A stretch of DNA of 64,000 bases from Subtercola sp. Z020 (GTDB lineage Bacteria > Actinomycetota > Actinomycetes > Actinomycetales > Microbacteriaceae), in the NCBI RefSeq assembly GCF_002931235.1, contig NZ_PSTT01000100.1, forward strand, positions 1 through 64,000, in the 5' to 3' direction. A program made the position numbers and the translations under genes. A model generated the notes under the pieces. That model was given only the letters and a program-made list of their open reading frames with translations. It was not told where the DNA came from and searched no databases. This document shows, one piece after another, positions 49,724 to 58,878 of the stretch; position 1 is the stretch's first letter; every line of letters begins with the position of its first letter.

Positions 49724-50699
49724 CCGTCACGGAGTGGGAGGTGTAACGGAACTCACCGATCGTCAGCCCTGCCGACTCACCCCAGGTGTAGGCCAGGAAC
49801 GCGGCGGCCAGGATGCTGACGAGGGCAGCGATCTCATCGTCGGCGCGGATGGGCACGTCGGCGTCTTCAGGGCCGACGACGATCACGTCGGAGACGATCT
49901 CGCGCAGCGCGGCAGCAAAGGCACGGTCGAGCTGGGCAGCGCGGCCCTGGGAGGCGGCGAAGACGATCGAGAGTTGGGACGGCGAGATCGCTTCGATCGG
50001 CCCGTGGCGGTAGGTGCTCGAGTCCCACGCAGAGGCGGGCACCCGGGCGATCTCCCGCACGATGAGCGTGCCCTGCTCGGCCGTCGCGCGAAAGGCACCA
50101 CGGCCGAAGAACTCCACGTAGGCCGGTGCGACCGGGGCCAGTGCCACGACCTCGTGCAGCTGGCCGAGGGCAGAACGGGCAGCCTCTGCTGCCGAGTCCC
50201 AGTCGGCCTCGGGCTGGCCGGCGCGCAGACCTGCCAGGCGAACGAGGGTCGTGTAGGTGGCGATCCAAGGACCGAACGGCACGCGCATCTGCTTCGTCAA
50301 GGCTTGGTCGATGACGACGTCGCAGGCGCGTGCCAGATCACTGTCGACGTTGTTCGTGATGCAGATCAGGTTGGAGTACCCGAGCGCACGCAGTCGCTCT
50401 GCCGCGCGGATGGTCTCGACGCTCGTACCGCTCTGCGAGATGAACACGATCGCCTCGGAGTGCTTCGCCGTCACCGATTCGACGTGCAGGAGGTGGGAGG
50501 CGAGCTCTGCACGCGCATCGACGTCGCGGGCGAGGAATGCCTCGACGGCTGCCGACGCGGCGTTGTACGAGCCACCCATGGCCACGAACCGCACGGCGGA
50601 TGCACGACGCACGATCTCGACCGCCGCGGCGGGGATCGTGCGCGAGGAGATCTCGGAGATCGTCGCGGGAACATGCTCGAACAGGGAGGGGAATTTCAT
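49695..50699 (-). CDS. Double SIS domain protein (GlmS-isomerase/AgaS-like)
   Basis: A 334-aa protein with two sugar isomerase domains. FVAMGGSYNAASAAVEAFLA and FISQSGTSVETIRAAERLRA mark the first, STYRHGPIEAISPSQLSIVF the second (RHGP motif). No glutaminase domain, so it should act as an amino-sugar phosphate deaminase/isomerase or a regulator. Start ATG 50699; no strong ribosome site. First gene of the operon and divergent from a ROK repressor. Confidence 0.88.
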   Translation of the reverse strand: MKFPSLFEHVPATISEISSRTIPAAAVEIVRRASAVRFVAMGGSYNAASAAVEAFLARDVDARAELASHLLHVESVTAKHSEAIVFISQSGTSVETIRAAERLRALGYSNLICITNNVDSDLARACDVVIDQALTKQMRVPFGPWIATYTTLVRLAGLRAGQPEADWDSAAEAARSALGQLHEVVALAPVAPAYVEFFGRGAFRATAEQGTLIVREIARVPASAWDSSTYRHGPIEAISPSQLSIVFAASQGRAAQLDRAFAAALREIVSDVIVVGPEDADVPIRADDEIAALVSILAAAFLAYTWGESAGLTIGEFRYTSHSVTDEDTLVLGN

Positions 50700-50851
50700 G
50701 GAGGAATTGGCTTTCGCTCGGACCGCGAGTTTAATTCGGTCGGTTGACGAACAATCTATCGGCCTCGGCTGGGAACATGCAAGAGTCGGTTTTCGACGTG
50801 AGGCCGTCTGATAGCTTCCTGACATACGAACAACGGCAGATCGGATGACGC

Positions 50852-52072
50852 TTGGCCCACACCACGCTTTCGGACAGCGCCAAGAAGACGCTCGCATCTC
50901 TCATCGCGAACGGTTCGGAGAGTCGGCCGAACATCAGCAGAGCGACGAACCTGTCGAAGCAGACGATCTCGCTGGCGATGACGGAACTCGAGGGTTCGGG
51001 CTTCGTCGAAGCGAACGCCTCCCACCAGGGGCTCGTCGGCCGCGCGGCGCTGATCTACGACGTGGCTCCGAGGGCCGGCTGGCTGCTCGGCATCGACATG
51101 GGTTCCACGCACATCCGAGTGGCAGCGAGCACACTCACCGGCCATCTGATCCTGGAGCAGGAACACATCGTTCCGGATGCTCCGAACACCGCGAACGCAG
51201 ACATGGCGAGCCAGGCCGGCGCAGTGGTCAGCGACCTCATTCGGCGGATCGGGCCCCTGCACGGGCCGTTGCGGAGCGCCTGCCTGGCGCTCTCGCGTTC
51301 CCTCATCGGCCTCCGCAACTGGCAGCAGGAGCCCGAAGAAGAACACCCCACCAGCGACCTGCCCGAGATCATCAGGCAGATCGGAATCCCCACCGAGATC
51401 CCCGTCTACGCCGAGAACAACGTGAACTGCGCGGCGGTGGGTGAGCTCCGCCACGGAGTGGCCGGCGGCGAGACCGACATCGCCTATCTGCAGGTGGGGG
51501 TCGGGCTGGGCGCGGGAATCATCAGCGGCGGGGGTGTACTGAGAGGTTTCCTCGGCCAGGGCGGGGAGCTGCGCAAGCTGCCCCTGCCGCTCTTCGCCCC
51601 GCTCCCGGGCGCCGCGAAGACGCCGGGCAGCCAGGAGGCACTCGCCGCCAGGGGGCTGATCGGCCGGTACAACCTCAGTCGCCACGGCGAAGGGGGCAGC
51701 GACGCAGCCTCTTCTGCCGAGGTCTTCTCCCGGGCCCGTGCCGCCCTCCCGCTCGCACAGGCGGCCATCGACGACGAGGCCAGGGGCATTGCGTACCTGG
51801 CTTCGGTTCTGGTCGCGACCGCCAGCCCGAGGCTCCTTCTGCTCGGTGGAGGCATCGGTCGCAACGCTGACCTGCTGCAACTCGTTCGCGACCATCTCGA
51901 TCGGTTCGGCATCACCGTACCGATCGAGCACGGAAGCCTCGGTGAGGCGGCCACCGTGGCAGGGGCGGCTGCGATCGCCGCCGAACAGTACCTGGCCGAC
52001 CTTCTCGACGGCCATTCCGCCACGGCGATCTCCAGTTACCGGTCTCGGTGGGCCCTGCCCGCCGAGGGGTGA
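50852..52072 (+). CDS. ROK family transcriptional repressor (NagC/XylR type)
   Basis: A 406-aa protein: N-terminal winged HTH (ISRATNLSKQTISLAMTELE) and a ROK domain (GWLLGIDMGSTHIRVAASTL, IPVYAENNVNCAAVGELRHG, GVGLGAGIISGGGVLRGFLG, LLLLGGGIGRNADLL). The zinc motif Cys residues are absent. The frame has no ATG near the family start, so TTG 50852 is used. It is divergent from the SIS/ROK/ABC operon and probably represses it. Confidence 0.9.
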   Translation: MAHTTLSDSAKKTLASLIANGSESRPNISRATNLSKQTISLAMTELEGSGFVEANASHQGLVGRAALIYDVAPRAGWLLGIDMGSTHIRVAASTLTGHLILEQEHIVPDAPNTANADMASQAGAVVSDLIRRIGPLHGPLRSACLALSRSLIGLRNWQQEPEEEHPTSDLPEIIRQIGIPTEIPVYAENNVNCAAVGELRHGVAGGETDIAYLQVGVGLGAGIISGGGVLRGFLGQGGELRKLPLPLFAPLPGAAKTPGSQEALAARGLIGRYNLSRHGEGGSDAASSAEVFSRARAALPLAQAAIDDEARGIAYLASVLVATASPRLLLLGGGIGRNADLLQLVRDHLDRFGITVPIEHGSLGEAATVAGAAAIAAEQYLADLLDGHSATAISSYRSRWALPAEG

Positions 52073-52092
52073 AATCGGGCGAAACAGAGGGC

Positions 52093-52122
52093 TTGCGCAC
52101 CCCGAGGAGCACGACCGATACT
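52093..52122 (+). promoter_or_regulatory. Probable promoter of the first dehydrogenase operon
   Basis: TTGCGC (52093-52098) and GATACT (52117-52122) are spaced by 18 bp, about 100 bp before a small ORF and the following genes. It is a reasonable but not consensus housekeeping-type promoter. Confidence 0.45.
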
Positions 52123-52225
52123 GTTGCCGCGAAAGCGAGGCTGAGATCGAGTGCCCTCCTGGCGCCCCCTTCCGCCACGCCTTCGTCTTGTCTGATACGC
52201 ACCGAAGCGAATCGAGGAGACCGCG

Positions 52226-52318
52226 ATGATGAGTGCACATTCCCGAGGAATTCCACCCCTCTCTGGCCGGGTGCGAGACGCCCGCTCCGAGCGGGCGACG
52301 ACGGGTGGCCCGCGATGA
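52226..52318 (+). CDS. Short leader-type ORF (30 aa)
   Basis: Two ATGs (52226, 52229) follow the strong ribosome site GAGGAG and open a 30-codon frame (MMSAHSRGIPPLSG...) whose TGA overlaps the ATG of the next gene. It is basic and Ser/Arg-rich with no recognisable motif. It may be a leader that couples translation, or a small protein. Confidence 0.4.
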   Translation: MMSAHSRGIPPLSGRVRDARSERATTGGPR

Positions 52319-52790
52319 GGCCGCGGCTGGCCGCCGTCACGGTACTGGCCGTGGCGGGCGGGGCGTCACTGCTGGTGGAGCAGCAACGCCGACGACGAGA
52401 CCCGCAGCAGAGCGGAGAAGGGGAGCCCGCGTCGCGCTGGCGATCGGTGACGGTCATTCTCCCTCTCGACGAGGTGGCGCCCGGCGGTTCCCTGCCCGGT
52501 TCCCTCACCACCTGGGGACCAGACGTCGAGACGAGGGTGCGCCGGGCGCCGGGCGACAAGGGAACCGAGATCTCTGCCCGTTTTCGCCGCAGCGCATCCG
52601 CCGACCGCTCGAAGAGAGCGGAAGGGGATCGCGCACGCCGGCTTCGCCGGTCGCTCCGCGAAGCGAAGCAACTGATCGAGGTCGGCGAGATTCTGCGGGT
52701 CGATCCGACGCCCCACGGTCGCAGAAAGGCGACTCCGATGGGCGCCGTCGTCGAATTCGCGACCGATCGAGGAGCTGAGGAGGGACTGCT

Positions 52791-52794
<4 letters not shown>
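52315..52794 (+). CDS. SRPBCC/cyclase-like small membrane-anchored protein
   Basis: A 159-aa protein with an N-terminal hydrophobic segment (LAAVTVLAVAGGASLL) then a short domain (WRSVTVILPLDEVAPGG, VETRVRRAPGDKGTEISARF) that resembles the shortened cyclase/dehydrase proteins found beside zinc alcohol dehydrogenases in actinobacteria. It overlaps the dehydrogenase gene (GTGA). Function unknown. Confidence 0.65.
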
Positions 52795-53966
<1,172 letters not shown>

Positions 53967-53971
53967 CCGAG

Positions 53972-54020
53972 GGCGACGGCACGAGCCGTCGCCGCAGTGA
54001 GAGGAGAGGAGAGGAGAGGA
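53972..54020 (+). promoter_or_regulatory. Hairpin followed by four-copy GAGGA ribosome-site repeat
   Basis: GGCGACGGC (53972-53980) and GCCGTCGCC (53985-53993) form a perfect 9-bp stem with a four-base loop. Seven bases later GAGGA is repeated four times (54001-54020), ending two bases before the ATG at 54023. The repeat supplies overlapping Shine-Dalgarno sites, and changes in copy number would alter spacing or strength. The hairpin may limit read-through or expose the site. Confidence 0.75.
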
Positions 54021-54022
54021 AA

Positions 54023-55183
54023 ATGAAAGCAGTTGTGTACGACGGTCCGCGGAAGGTCAGCGTCAGGGAGGTGCCCGACGCGCGGATCGAGAGACCCACC
54101 GACGCCCTGGTCAGAATCACGACCACGAACATCTGCGGCTCCGACCTGCACATGTACGAGGGCCGGACCGACTTCGAGACCGGCCGCTGGTTCGGTCACG
54201 AGAACCTCGGCCAGGTCATCGAGGTGGGTGACGCCGTCGACAAGATCAGCGTCGGCGACTACGTCGTGCTCCCCTTCAACGTGGCCTGCGGCCACTGCAA
54301 GAACTGCGAGCGCGGCTTCACCAACTACTGCCTGACCGCCCAGCCGAAGAAGGAGTGGGCGGGCGCCGCCTACGGGTTCGCAGACATGGGGCCGTGGGCG
54401 GGCGGGCAGGCCGAACTGCTGCGGGTACCCTGGGCCGACTTCAACTGCCTGCGCCTCGGAGAAGACGCCGAAGACAAGCAGAACGACTACGTGATGCTCG
54501 CCGACATTTTTCCGACCGGTTATCACGCCACCGAACTGGCGGGCGTGCAGCCGGGCGACCAGACGGTCATCTACGGTGCGGGCCCCGTCGGGTGCATGGC
54601 GGCATACTCGGCCATTCTGAAGGGTGCGAGCAGGGTCATGGTCGTCGACCGCCACCCTGACCGCCTGAAGAAGGTGGAGGAGATCGGCGCGATCGCGATC
54701 GACGACTCCGCCGTCGACCCCGTCGAGGTCGTCAACGACCTGACCGCGGGCCTCGGCGCCGACAACGGCTGCGAATGTGTCGGCTACCAGGCGCACGACC
54801 CCGACGGTGACGAGCATCCGGATGCCACACTCAACCGCCTGGTGAGATCCGTGCGGTTCACGGGCAGTATCGGCGTCGTCGGCGTCTACGTGCCACAGGA
54901 TCCGGGCGCCAGCGATGAGCTCGCCAAGAGCGGCCGGGTCGCCTTCGACTTCGGCGAGTTCTGGTTCCGCGGCCAGTCGATGGGCAGCGGGCAGTGCCCG
55001 GTGAAGAAGTACAACAGGCGACTCCGCGACCTCATCGCGGCGGGAAAGGCGACACCCTCGTGGGTGGTCAGCCACGAGCTCCCGCTCGATGATGCCGTGG
55101 AGGCGTACGAGCACTTCGACAACCGGGAAGCCGGCTGGACGAAGGTCGTGCTGCACCCCGACACAGCACTGGCGGGGGTGTGA
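54023..55183 (+). CDS. Zinc-dependent alcohol dehydrogenase (formaldehyde dehydrogenase-like)
   Basis: A 386-aa MDR enzyme: TTTNICGSDLHMYEG and FGHENLGQVIEVGD (catalytic zinc), CGHCKNCERGFTNYC (structural zinc), TVIYGAGPVGCMAAYSA (nucleotide), CECVGYQAHDPDG (formaldehyde dehydrogenase-branch segment). It is distinct in sequence from its neighbour at 52791, so not a recent duplicate. Likely oxidises small aldehydes or alcohols during stress. Confidence 0.9.
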   Translation: MKAVVYDGPRKVSVREVPDARIERPTDALVRITTTNICGSDLHMYEGRTDFETGRWFGHENLGQVIEVGDAVDKISVGDYVVLPFNVACGHCKNCERGFTNYCLTAQPKKEWAGAAYGFADMGPWAGGQAELLRVPWADFNCLRLGEDAEDKQNDYVMLADIFPTGYHATELAGVQPGDQTVIYGAGPVGCMAAYSAILKGASRVMVVDRHPDRLKKVEEIGAIAIDDSAVDPVEVVNDLTAGLGADNGCECVGYQAHDPDGDEHPDATLNRLVRSVRFTGSIGVVGVYVPQDPGASDELAKSGRVAFDFGEFWFRGQSMGSGQCPVKKYNRRLRDLIAAGKATPSWVVSHELPLDDAVEAYEHFDNREAGWTKVVLHPDTALAGV

Positions 55184-55184
55184 C

Positions 55185-55742
55185 ATGGCTGACGAACTGA
55201 ACGGGCGGCGCATCGCCATTCTCGCCGCCGACGGGGTCGAGCGGGTCGAACTGGAACAGCCCCGGCAGGCCCTCGACGAAGCGGGAGCCGTCACCACGTT
55301 GCTCTCGCTCGACGAGGGAGAGATCGCGGCCCGCGACCACGACCTGGCCGACGCTGGAACGTTCACGGTTGACGGGAAGGTGTCGGATGCGAGCCCCGCC
55401 GACTTCGACGCTCTGCTTCTGCCCGGGGGCACCGTCAATCCCGACAAGCTGCGCACCGATTCGTCGGCCGTGGCGTTCGTGCGCGACTTCGTGGACTCGG
55501 GCAAGCCCGTCGCCGCGATCTGCCACGGGCCGTGGACCCTCATCGAGGCCGACCGTGTTCGCGGGCGACGGCTGACATCGTGGCCGAGCCTCCGCACAGA
55601 CCTGCGGAACGCGGGCGCAGAGGTGGTCGACGCGGTGGTCGTGACCGACGGCACCCTCACCACGAGCCGGTCGCCCGACGACCTGCCCGCCTTCTGCGAT
55701 CGTCTGCTGCAGGAGTTCGCAGGAAGACCGCCGGGGCAGTGA
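55185..55742 (+). CDS. DJ-1/PfpI (type 1 glutamine amidotransferase) family protein
   Basis: A 185-aa single-domain protein with RIAILAADGVERVELEQPRQ, LLLPGGTVNPDKLR and the nucleophile elbow AAICHGPWTLIEA (Cys and adjacent His). The PfpI/YhbO branch acts as a chaperone-like glyoxalase or deglycase. The ATG lies one base after the preceding stop codon. It fits an aldehyde-stress operon with the dehydrogenases. Confidence 0.92.
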   Translation: MADELNGRRIAILAADGVERVELEQPRQALDEAGAVTTLLSLDEGEIAARDHDLADAGTFTVDGKVSDASPADFDALLLPGGTVNPDKLRTDSSAVAFVRDFVDSGKPVAAICHGPWTLIEADRVRGRRLTSWPSLRTDLRNAGAEVVDAVVVTDGTLTTSRSPDDLPAFCDRLLQEFAGRPPGQ

Positions 55743-56377
55743 ACCGGATCATCTCCGCCCGACGCGCCGCTGTGTGCGTAGCGGTGGGTGCGGCCGTCGG
55801 CGTCATCGTCGGCGTGGCGGCCGCACCCGCCCTCGCCCCGCTCGCGGGCTGGTGCACCGCGGGCGGCGTCGCGCTCATCTGGGTCTGGCGCATCTGCTGG
55901 CGGCAGGATGCAGCGGGAACGAGGCGGCTCGCCCAGGAGGAGTCGACCTCGCGAGTCACCGACAGCACCATCGTCGCCGCCTGCCTGGCGAGTGTCGCCG
56001 CAGTGGTGATCGCTCTGGTGCAGGCGGGGAACCAGCGGGACGATCCGGCATCGATCGCCCTCATCATCCTCGGAGTGCTCGGCACGATGGTCGCCTGGGC
56101 GCTCGTGAACACCGTCTACGCTCTCAAATACGCCCGGATGCACTACCTGGACCACGAGAACGATGCGTTCGACGTGAAGCAGCGCTCAGATCCCCTGTAC
56201 AGCGACTTCGCCTACTTCGCCTTCACCATCGGCATGTCATACGCCGGCCCCGAGATCGAACCGACCGACAGCGACGTTCGGCGCAAAGCCCTCTTCCACG
56301 CGCTGCTGTCGTACTTCTTCGGCACGGTTCTGATCGCGGTGGCCATCAACCTCGTGACGAACCTCGGCCAGGGCTGA
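55739..56377 (+). CDS. DUF1345 family membrane protein
   Basis: A 212-aa protein with five hydrophobic segments. YSDFAYFAFTIGMSYAGPEI, DVRRKALFHALLSYFFGTV and IAVAINLVTNL match DUF1345. Starts with GTG in a 4-bp overlap with the DJ-1 gene. Function unknown. Confidence 0.88.
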   Translation: MNRIISARRAAVCVAVGAAVGVIVGVAAAPALAPLAGWCTAGGVALIWVWRICWRQDAAGTRRLAQEESTSRVTDSTIVAACLASVAAVVIALVQAGNQRDDPASIALIILGVLGTMVAWALVNTVYALKYARMHYLDHENDAFDVKQRSDPLYSDFAYFAFTIGMSYAGPEIEPTDSDVRRKALFHALLSYFFGTVLIAVAINLVTNLGQG

Positions 56378-56408
56378 GGGTCGGGCCAGGGCTGAGGTGA
56401 CGGGCGGG

Positions 56409-56642
56409 TCAGGAAGGGCGGCGTGGGCGGCGGAGCTCGGCGGCGTGCAGGCGGGCCCACACCTCCGCCGTGCGGCGATCGTGCGCTCTGAACCGCACGG
56501 TGCCGTCGAGGCACTGCACCACCACGGGGGTGTCGCTGTCGGAGTCCAGCCGCAGGTTCGCAATGTGCTCGTCGCCGATCCACACTTCTTCCCCGCGATA
56601 CCGAACCAGGGTCTGGGATCCGGAGTCGTTGAGTTGGGCCAC
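56409..56642 (-). CDS. Small hypothetical protein
   Basis: A 77-aa beta-rich protein (TLVRYRGEEVWIGDEHIANL, RFRAHDRRTAEVWARLHAAE). Start set at GTG 56642; the frame is open to 56780 but the upstream part is proline-rich and overlaps the divergent DinB gene. It resembles short stress-cluster proteins of actinobacteria, but I cannot name a family. Confidence 0.6.
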   Translation of the reverse strand: MAQLNDSGSQTLVRYRGEEVWIGDEHIANLRLDSDSDTPVVVQCLDGTVRFRAHDRRTAEVWARLHAAELRRPRRPS

Positions 56643-56758
56643 GCCAATACTCTGGCCCGCACTATTCGACCAGAACAGGGGTTGAAATTTTCCGGCGGCT
56701 TCGTTTGCGCGAGTGCAGGGACCTGCCGGCGGCGGTGGGAATGAGCCATACTCGACGC

Positions 56759-57262
56759 ATGGAACGCACCGATCATCCACAGTCCTGGGACGAACGCTCG
56801 ACCCTCCTGGCCATGCTGAGGTACACCCGTGAGACCGGTATCGCGAAGGCGACGGGGCTCACGGATGCCCAGGCCGCAGCCGCGCCGATGGCGACGTCAC
56901 CGCTGATGAGTGTCGGCGGGGTGCTGAACCACATGCGTTGGGTCGAGCACTCCTGGATCGAGAACCGCTTCGTCGACGGGCCCGACCTCGGGCCCTGGAC
57001 CGAGGAATCGCCCGACCAGGAGTTCATCGACGGCGCCACCCTTTCCCTGCAGGAGGTGATCGACGGCTACCGCCGGCAGGCGGCGGCAACCGACGCGCTG
57101 GTGGCCGGGCTCGGTCTCGACGACCGTTCGGCGACGCCGTTCCGGTCGGGCGAGCATCCCACGCTGCGCTGGGTGATTCTGCACCTCATCGAGGAGAACG
57201 CGCGCCACAACGGTCACATCGACATTCTGCGGGAGCTCGCCGACGGCACCACGGGCGACTGA
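56759..57262 (+). CDS. DinB/DUF664 (mycothiol-transferase-like) protein
   Basis: A 167-aa four-helix protein: ATSPLMSVGGVLNHMRWVEHSW and WVILHLIEENARHNGHIDIL supply the three metal-binding histidines of the DinB fold. Proteins of this class in actinobacteria use mycothiol or bacillithiol. ATG 56759 lies eight bases after CATACT, so a leaderless transcript is possible; ATG 56741 is an alternative. Confidence 0.9.
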   Translation: MERTDHPQSWDERSTLLAMLRYTRETGIAKATGLTDAQAAAAPMATSPLMSVGGVLNHMRWVEHSWIENRFVDGPDLGPWTEESPDQEFIDGATLSLQEVIDGYRRQAAATDALVAGLGLDDRSATPFRSGEHPTLRWVILHLIEENARHNGHIDILRELADGTTGD

Positions 57263-57315
57263 AACACGGGCACCACGGGCGACAGAACCGCGAGCATCCG
57301 GAGATCGAACGGCGG

Positions 57316-57774
57316 TCAGCGGGCGAAGAAGCCGCGGTAGTACTCGTACGTCCAGCCGACGATCGCGATCAGCACGATGCCGAGGCCGATGAGTGAGAGC
57401 CAGATTCCCACAGCCAGGCCGAGGAACACGATGGCCAGCGACCCGGCGAGCATGACCGGCCACCAGCTGAAGGGGCTGTAGAAGCCCATCTCCGGGTCGC
57501 CGTCGTCGACATTCGCCGTTTCTGTGTCTTCGGGGAGCGCCCCGCCCTGCGCGCGGTGTACGCGGCCGAGGTAGAACGCGAGGAACGCCGCGAGGATGCA
57601 GGCCAGGGCGAGAGCGACCGTTCCGACCCACTCGACGGGGCTGCTGGTGCGGCCGTCGACGGACTGGGTGGCGAGCTGCTGGGCGTTGAAGAGGATGTTC
57701 CACACCGTGTAGGCGACGTCGGCGAGGAGGAAGAATCCGCTGAGGATCCAGAACAGGTTGACGTTGGCTCTCAT
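57316..57774 (-). CDS. ctaF: Cytochrome c oxidase subunit 4 (CtaF), orphan copy
   Basis: A 152-aa protein with four membrane segments in the actinobacterial CtaF pattern: N-terminal helix pair, a loop with PEMGFYSPFSWWP, and a C-terminal pair ending GWTYEYYRGFFAR. The EMGFYSPFSWWP motif is characteristic. Normally the gene sits with ctaC/ctaD; here no other oxidase gene is nearby. Length and motifs are intact, so it is probably a second, condition-specific subunit. Confidence 0.88.
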   Translation of the reverse strand: MRANVNLFWILSGFFLLADVAYTVWNILFNAQQLATQSVDGRTSSPVEWVGTVALALACILAAFLAFYLGRVHRAQGGALPEDTETANVDDGDPEMGFYSPFSWWPVMLAGSLAIVFLGLAVGIWLSLIGLGIVLIAIVGWTYEYYRGFFAR

Positions 57775-57827
57775 GACAGCTCTCCGGGGTGTCGAGGTTC
57801 GAACGGCGTGGGGCCGCCGCCCTTCCA

Positions 57828-57944
57828 TTACCGGTGCGAAACCCCCGCTCGGGCAGGGGTTGACATCGCCTCACCCGGCTCGTCCACCCAGGCCGCCCAC
57901 CCGGCCCGCACCCGGCTCGCATCCGGCCCCGGTGCGCCGGGCAT
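57828..57944 (-). CDS. Possible small protein (38 aa)
   Basis: ATG 57944 follows GAGGAG by two bases, and upstream on the same strand TTGACG and GTTATG are spaced by 17 bp. The frame (MPGAPGPDASRVRAGWAAWV...) ends 54 bp before the ctaF start. No motif is seen. The promoter-like pair may really serve ctaF. Confidence 0.35.
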   Translation of the reverse strand: MPGAPGPDASRVRAGWAAWVDEPGEAMSTPARAGVSHR

Positions 57945-58050
57945 AACTCCTCGTCGCTCGACCCGTCAACCCCGATCATTGGCGCGCCCGGAATGTTCCA
58001 CTTCTCGGAGAAGACGCCGATGACAGGGATCTCGCGGGAGGAGCAGGCAT

Positions 58051-58878
58051 ATGAACGACGCACGAGCCACCCGGCTGGCCGGGCCGCAGCAGGTCTGGGA
58101 GATCCAGGCGCACCCCGCCGGCCGCAGCGACGGGGTGATCGGCTACGTGTCGTGCTGCGGCGACCTTTTCGAAGCCCTCGAGGTGGCGCCGCCCTATGAC
58201 CTGCTCTACTTCGGCAGCTTCGATGAGGCTCGCGACCATGTCGAGCACTGCGCCTCGCTTGAGGGCATCGACGACTCGGTCGAAGGCATCGACGGGGGTC
58301 GCCGCAAGCCGTCAGCCGCGCCGACGCGCGAGCACCGCGGTGGCCGCGACAACCAGGGCGGCCGGCCCGACGACGAGCAGCGGGTCGAGCCAGGCGTGCT
58401 TCACGTCGGCCCTGCCGCGACCCAGCCGCGACTGCACCGGGTGCCCACGGAGCTCGGCCGCGACGCCCGTCTCGGCGAACGGATTGTCGGGCCGGCCCTC
58501 CCGAACCGAGCGCACGCGGGCGCCCCATACGTCGATGCGGTCGCCGAGCACGAGCAGCAGCCAGTGGGCGGTCTGCCCCTCGCTGAATCGCTTGTAGGCG
58601 AAACCGCGAACGAGACCCGACACCCCGTGCAGCGGAGCCGTCGTGCCGAACACCGGCGGCAGCATCCCGTGCTCGACCGAGCGTTCGCGTGGCTGGCGCT
58701 CGGGCTGGCGATCCGGAATCAGCCAGTGCGCGCCCGTGGGCAGGTCGGTGCGCTCCTTCGGCACCGACGGCCGGTCGGCAGGGTCGAGGTCTGCACCCCA
58801 GCCCGGGATGCGCGCACGCAACTCGTCGGCCGACGGGCGCAGGTGGTCAGTGGCGATGTACGGCATGAGAACTCCTAG
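58051..58878 (+). CDS. Small hypothetical protein with read-through over an antisense gene
   Basis: ATG 58051 follows GGGAGGAG and starts a convincing domain of about 80 residues (QQVWEIQAHPAGRSDGVIGY, VSCCGDLFEAL, YDLLYFGSFDEARDHVEHCA). After about residue 85 the frame continues without a stop to 58878, across the whole of the opposite-strand gene 58312-58866, and becomes Arg/Pro-rich shadow sequence. I infer that the original stop was lost and only the N-terminal part is meaningful. Family not named. Confidence 0.55.
   Translation: MNDARATRLAGPQQVWEIQAHPAGRSDGVIGYVSCCGDLFEALEVAPPYDLLYFGSFDEARDHVEHCASLEGIDDSVEGIDGGRRKPSAAPTREHRGGRDNQGGRPDDEQRVEPGVLHVGPAATQPRLHRVPTELGRDARLGERIVGPALPNRAHAGAPYVDAVAEHEQQPVGGLPLAESLVGETANETRHPVQRSRRAEHRRQHPVLDRAFAWLALGLAIRNQPVRARGQVGALLRHRRPVGRVEVCTPARDARTQLVGRRAQVVSGDVRHENS
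58312..58866 (-). CDS. Hypothetical protein with C-terminal membrane anchor
   Basis: A 184-aa protein. Soluble N-terminal part (MPYIATDHLRPSADELRARI, GWGADLDPADRPSVPKERTD, LLLVLGDRIDVWGARVRSVR) and one C-terminal helix (WLDPLLVVGPAALVVAATAV) with a basic end, so it is tail-anchored. It is downstream of the dehydrogenase at 60020 on the same strand and 8 bp from it. Function unknown. Confidence 0.7.
   Translation of the reverse strand: MPYIATDHLRPSADELRARIPGWGADLDPADRPSVPKERTDLPTGAHWLIPDRQPERQPRERSVEHGMLPPVFGTTAPLHGVSGLVRGFAYKRFSEGQTAHWLLLVLGDRIDVWGARVRSVREGRPDNPFAETGVAAELRGHPVQSRLGRGRADVKHAWLDPLLVVGPAALVVAATAVLARRRG

Noticed and set aside
52233-52778. A 181-codon GTG-start frame overlapping the SRPBCC-like gene
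   Set aside because: Arg-rich composition and overlap with a better frame that has a membrane segment and coupled stop.
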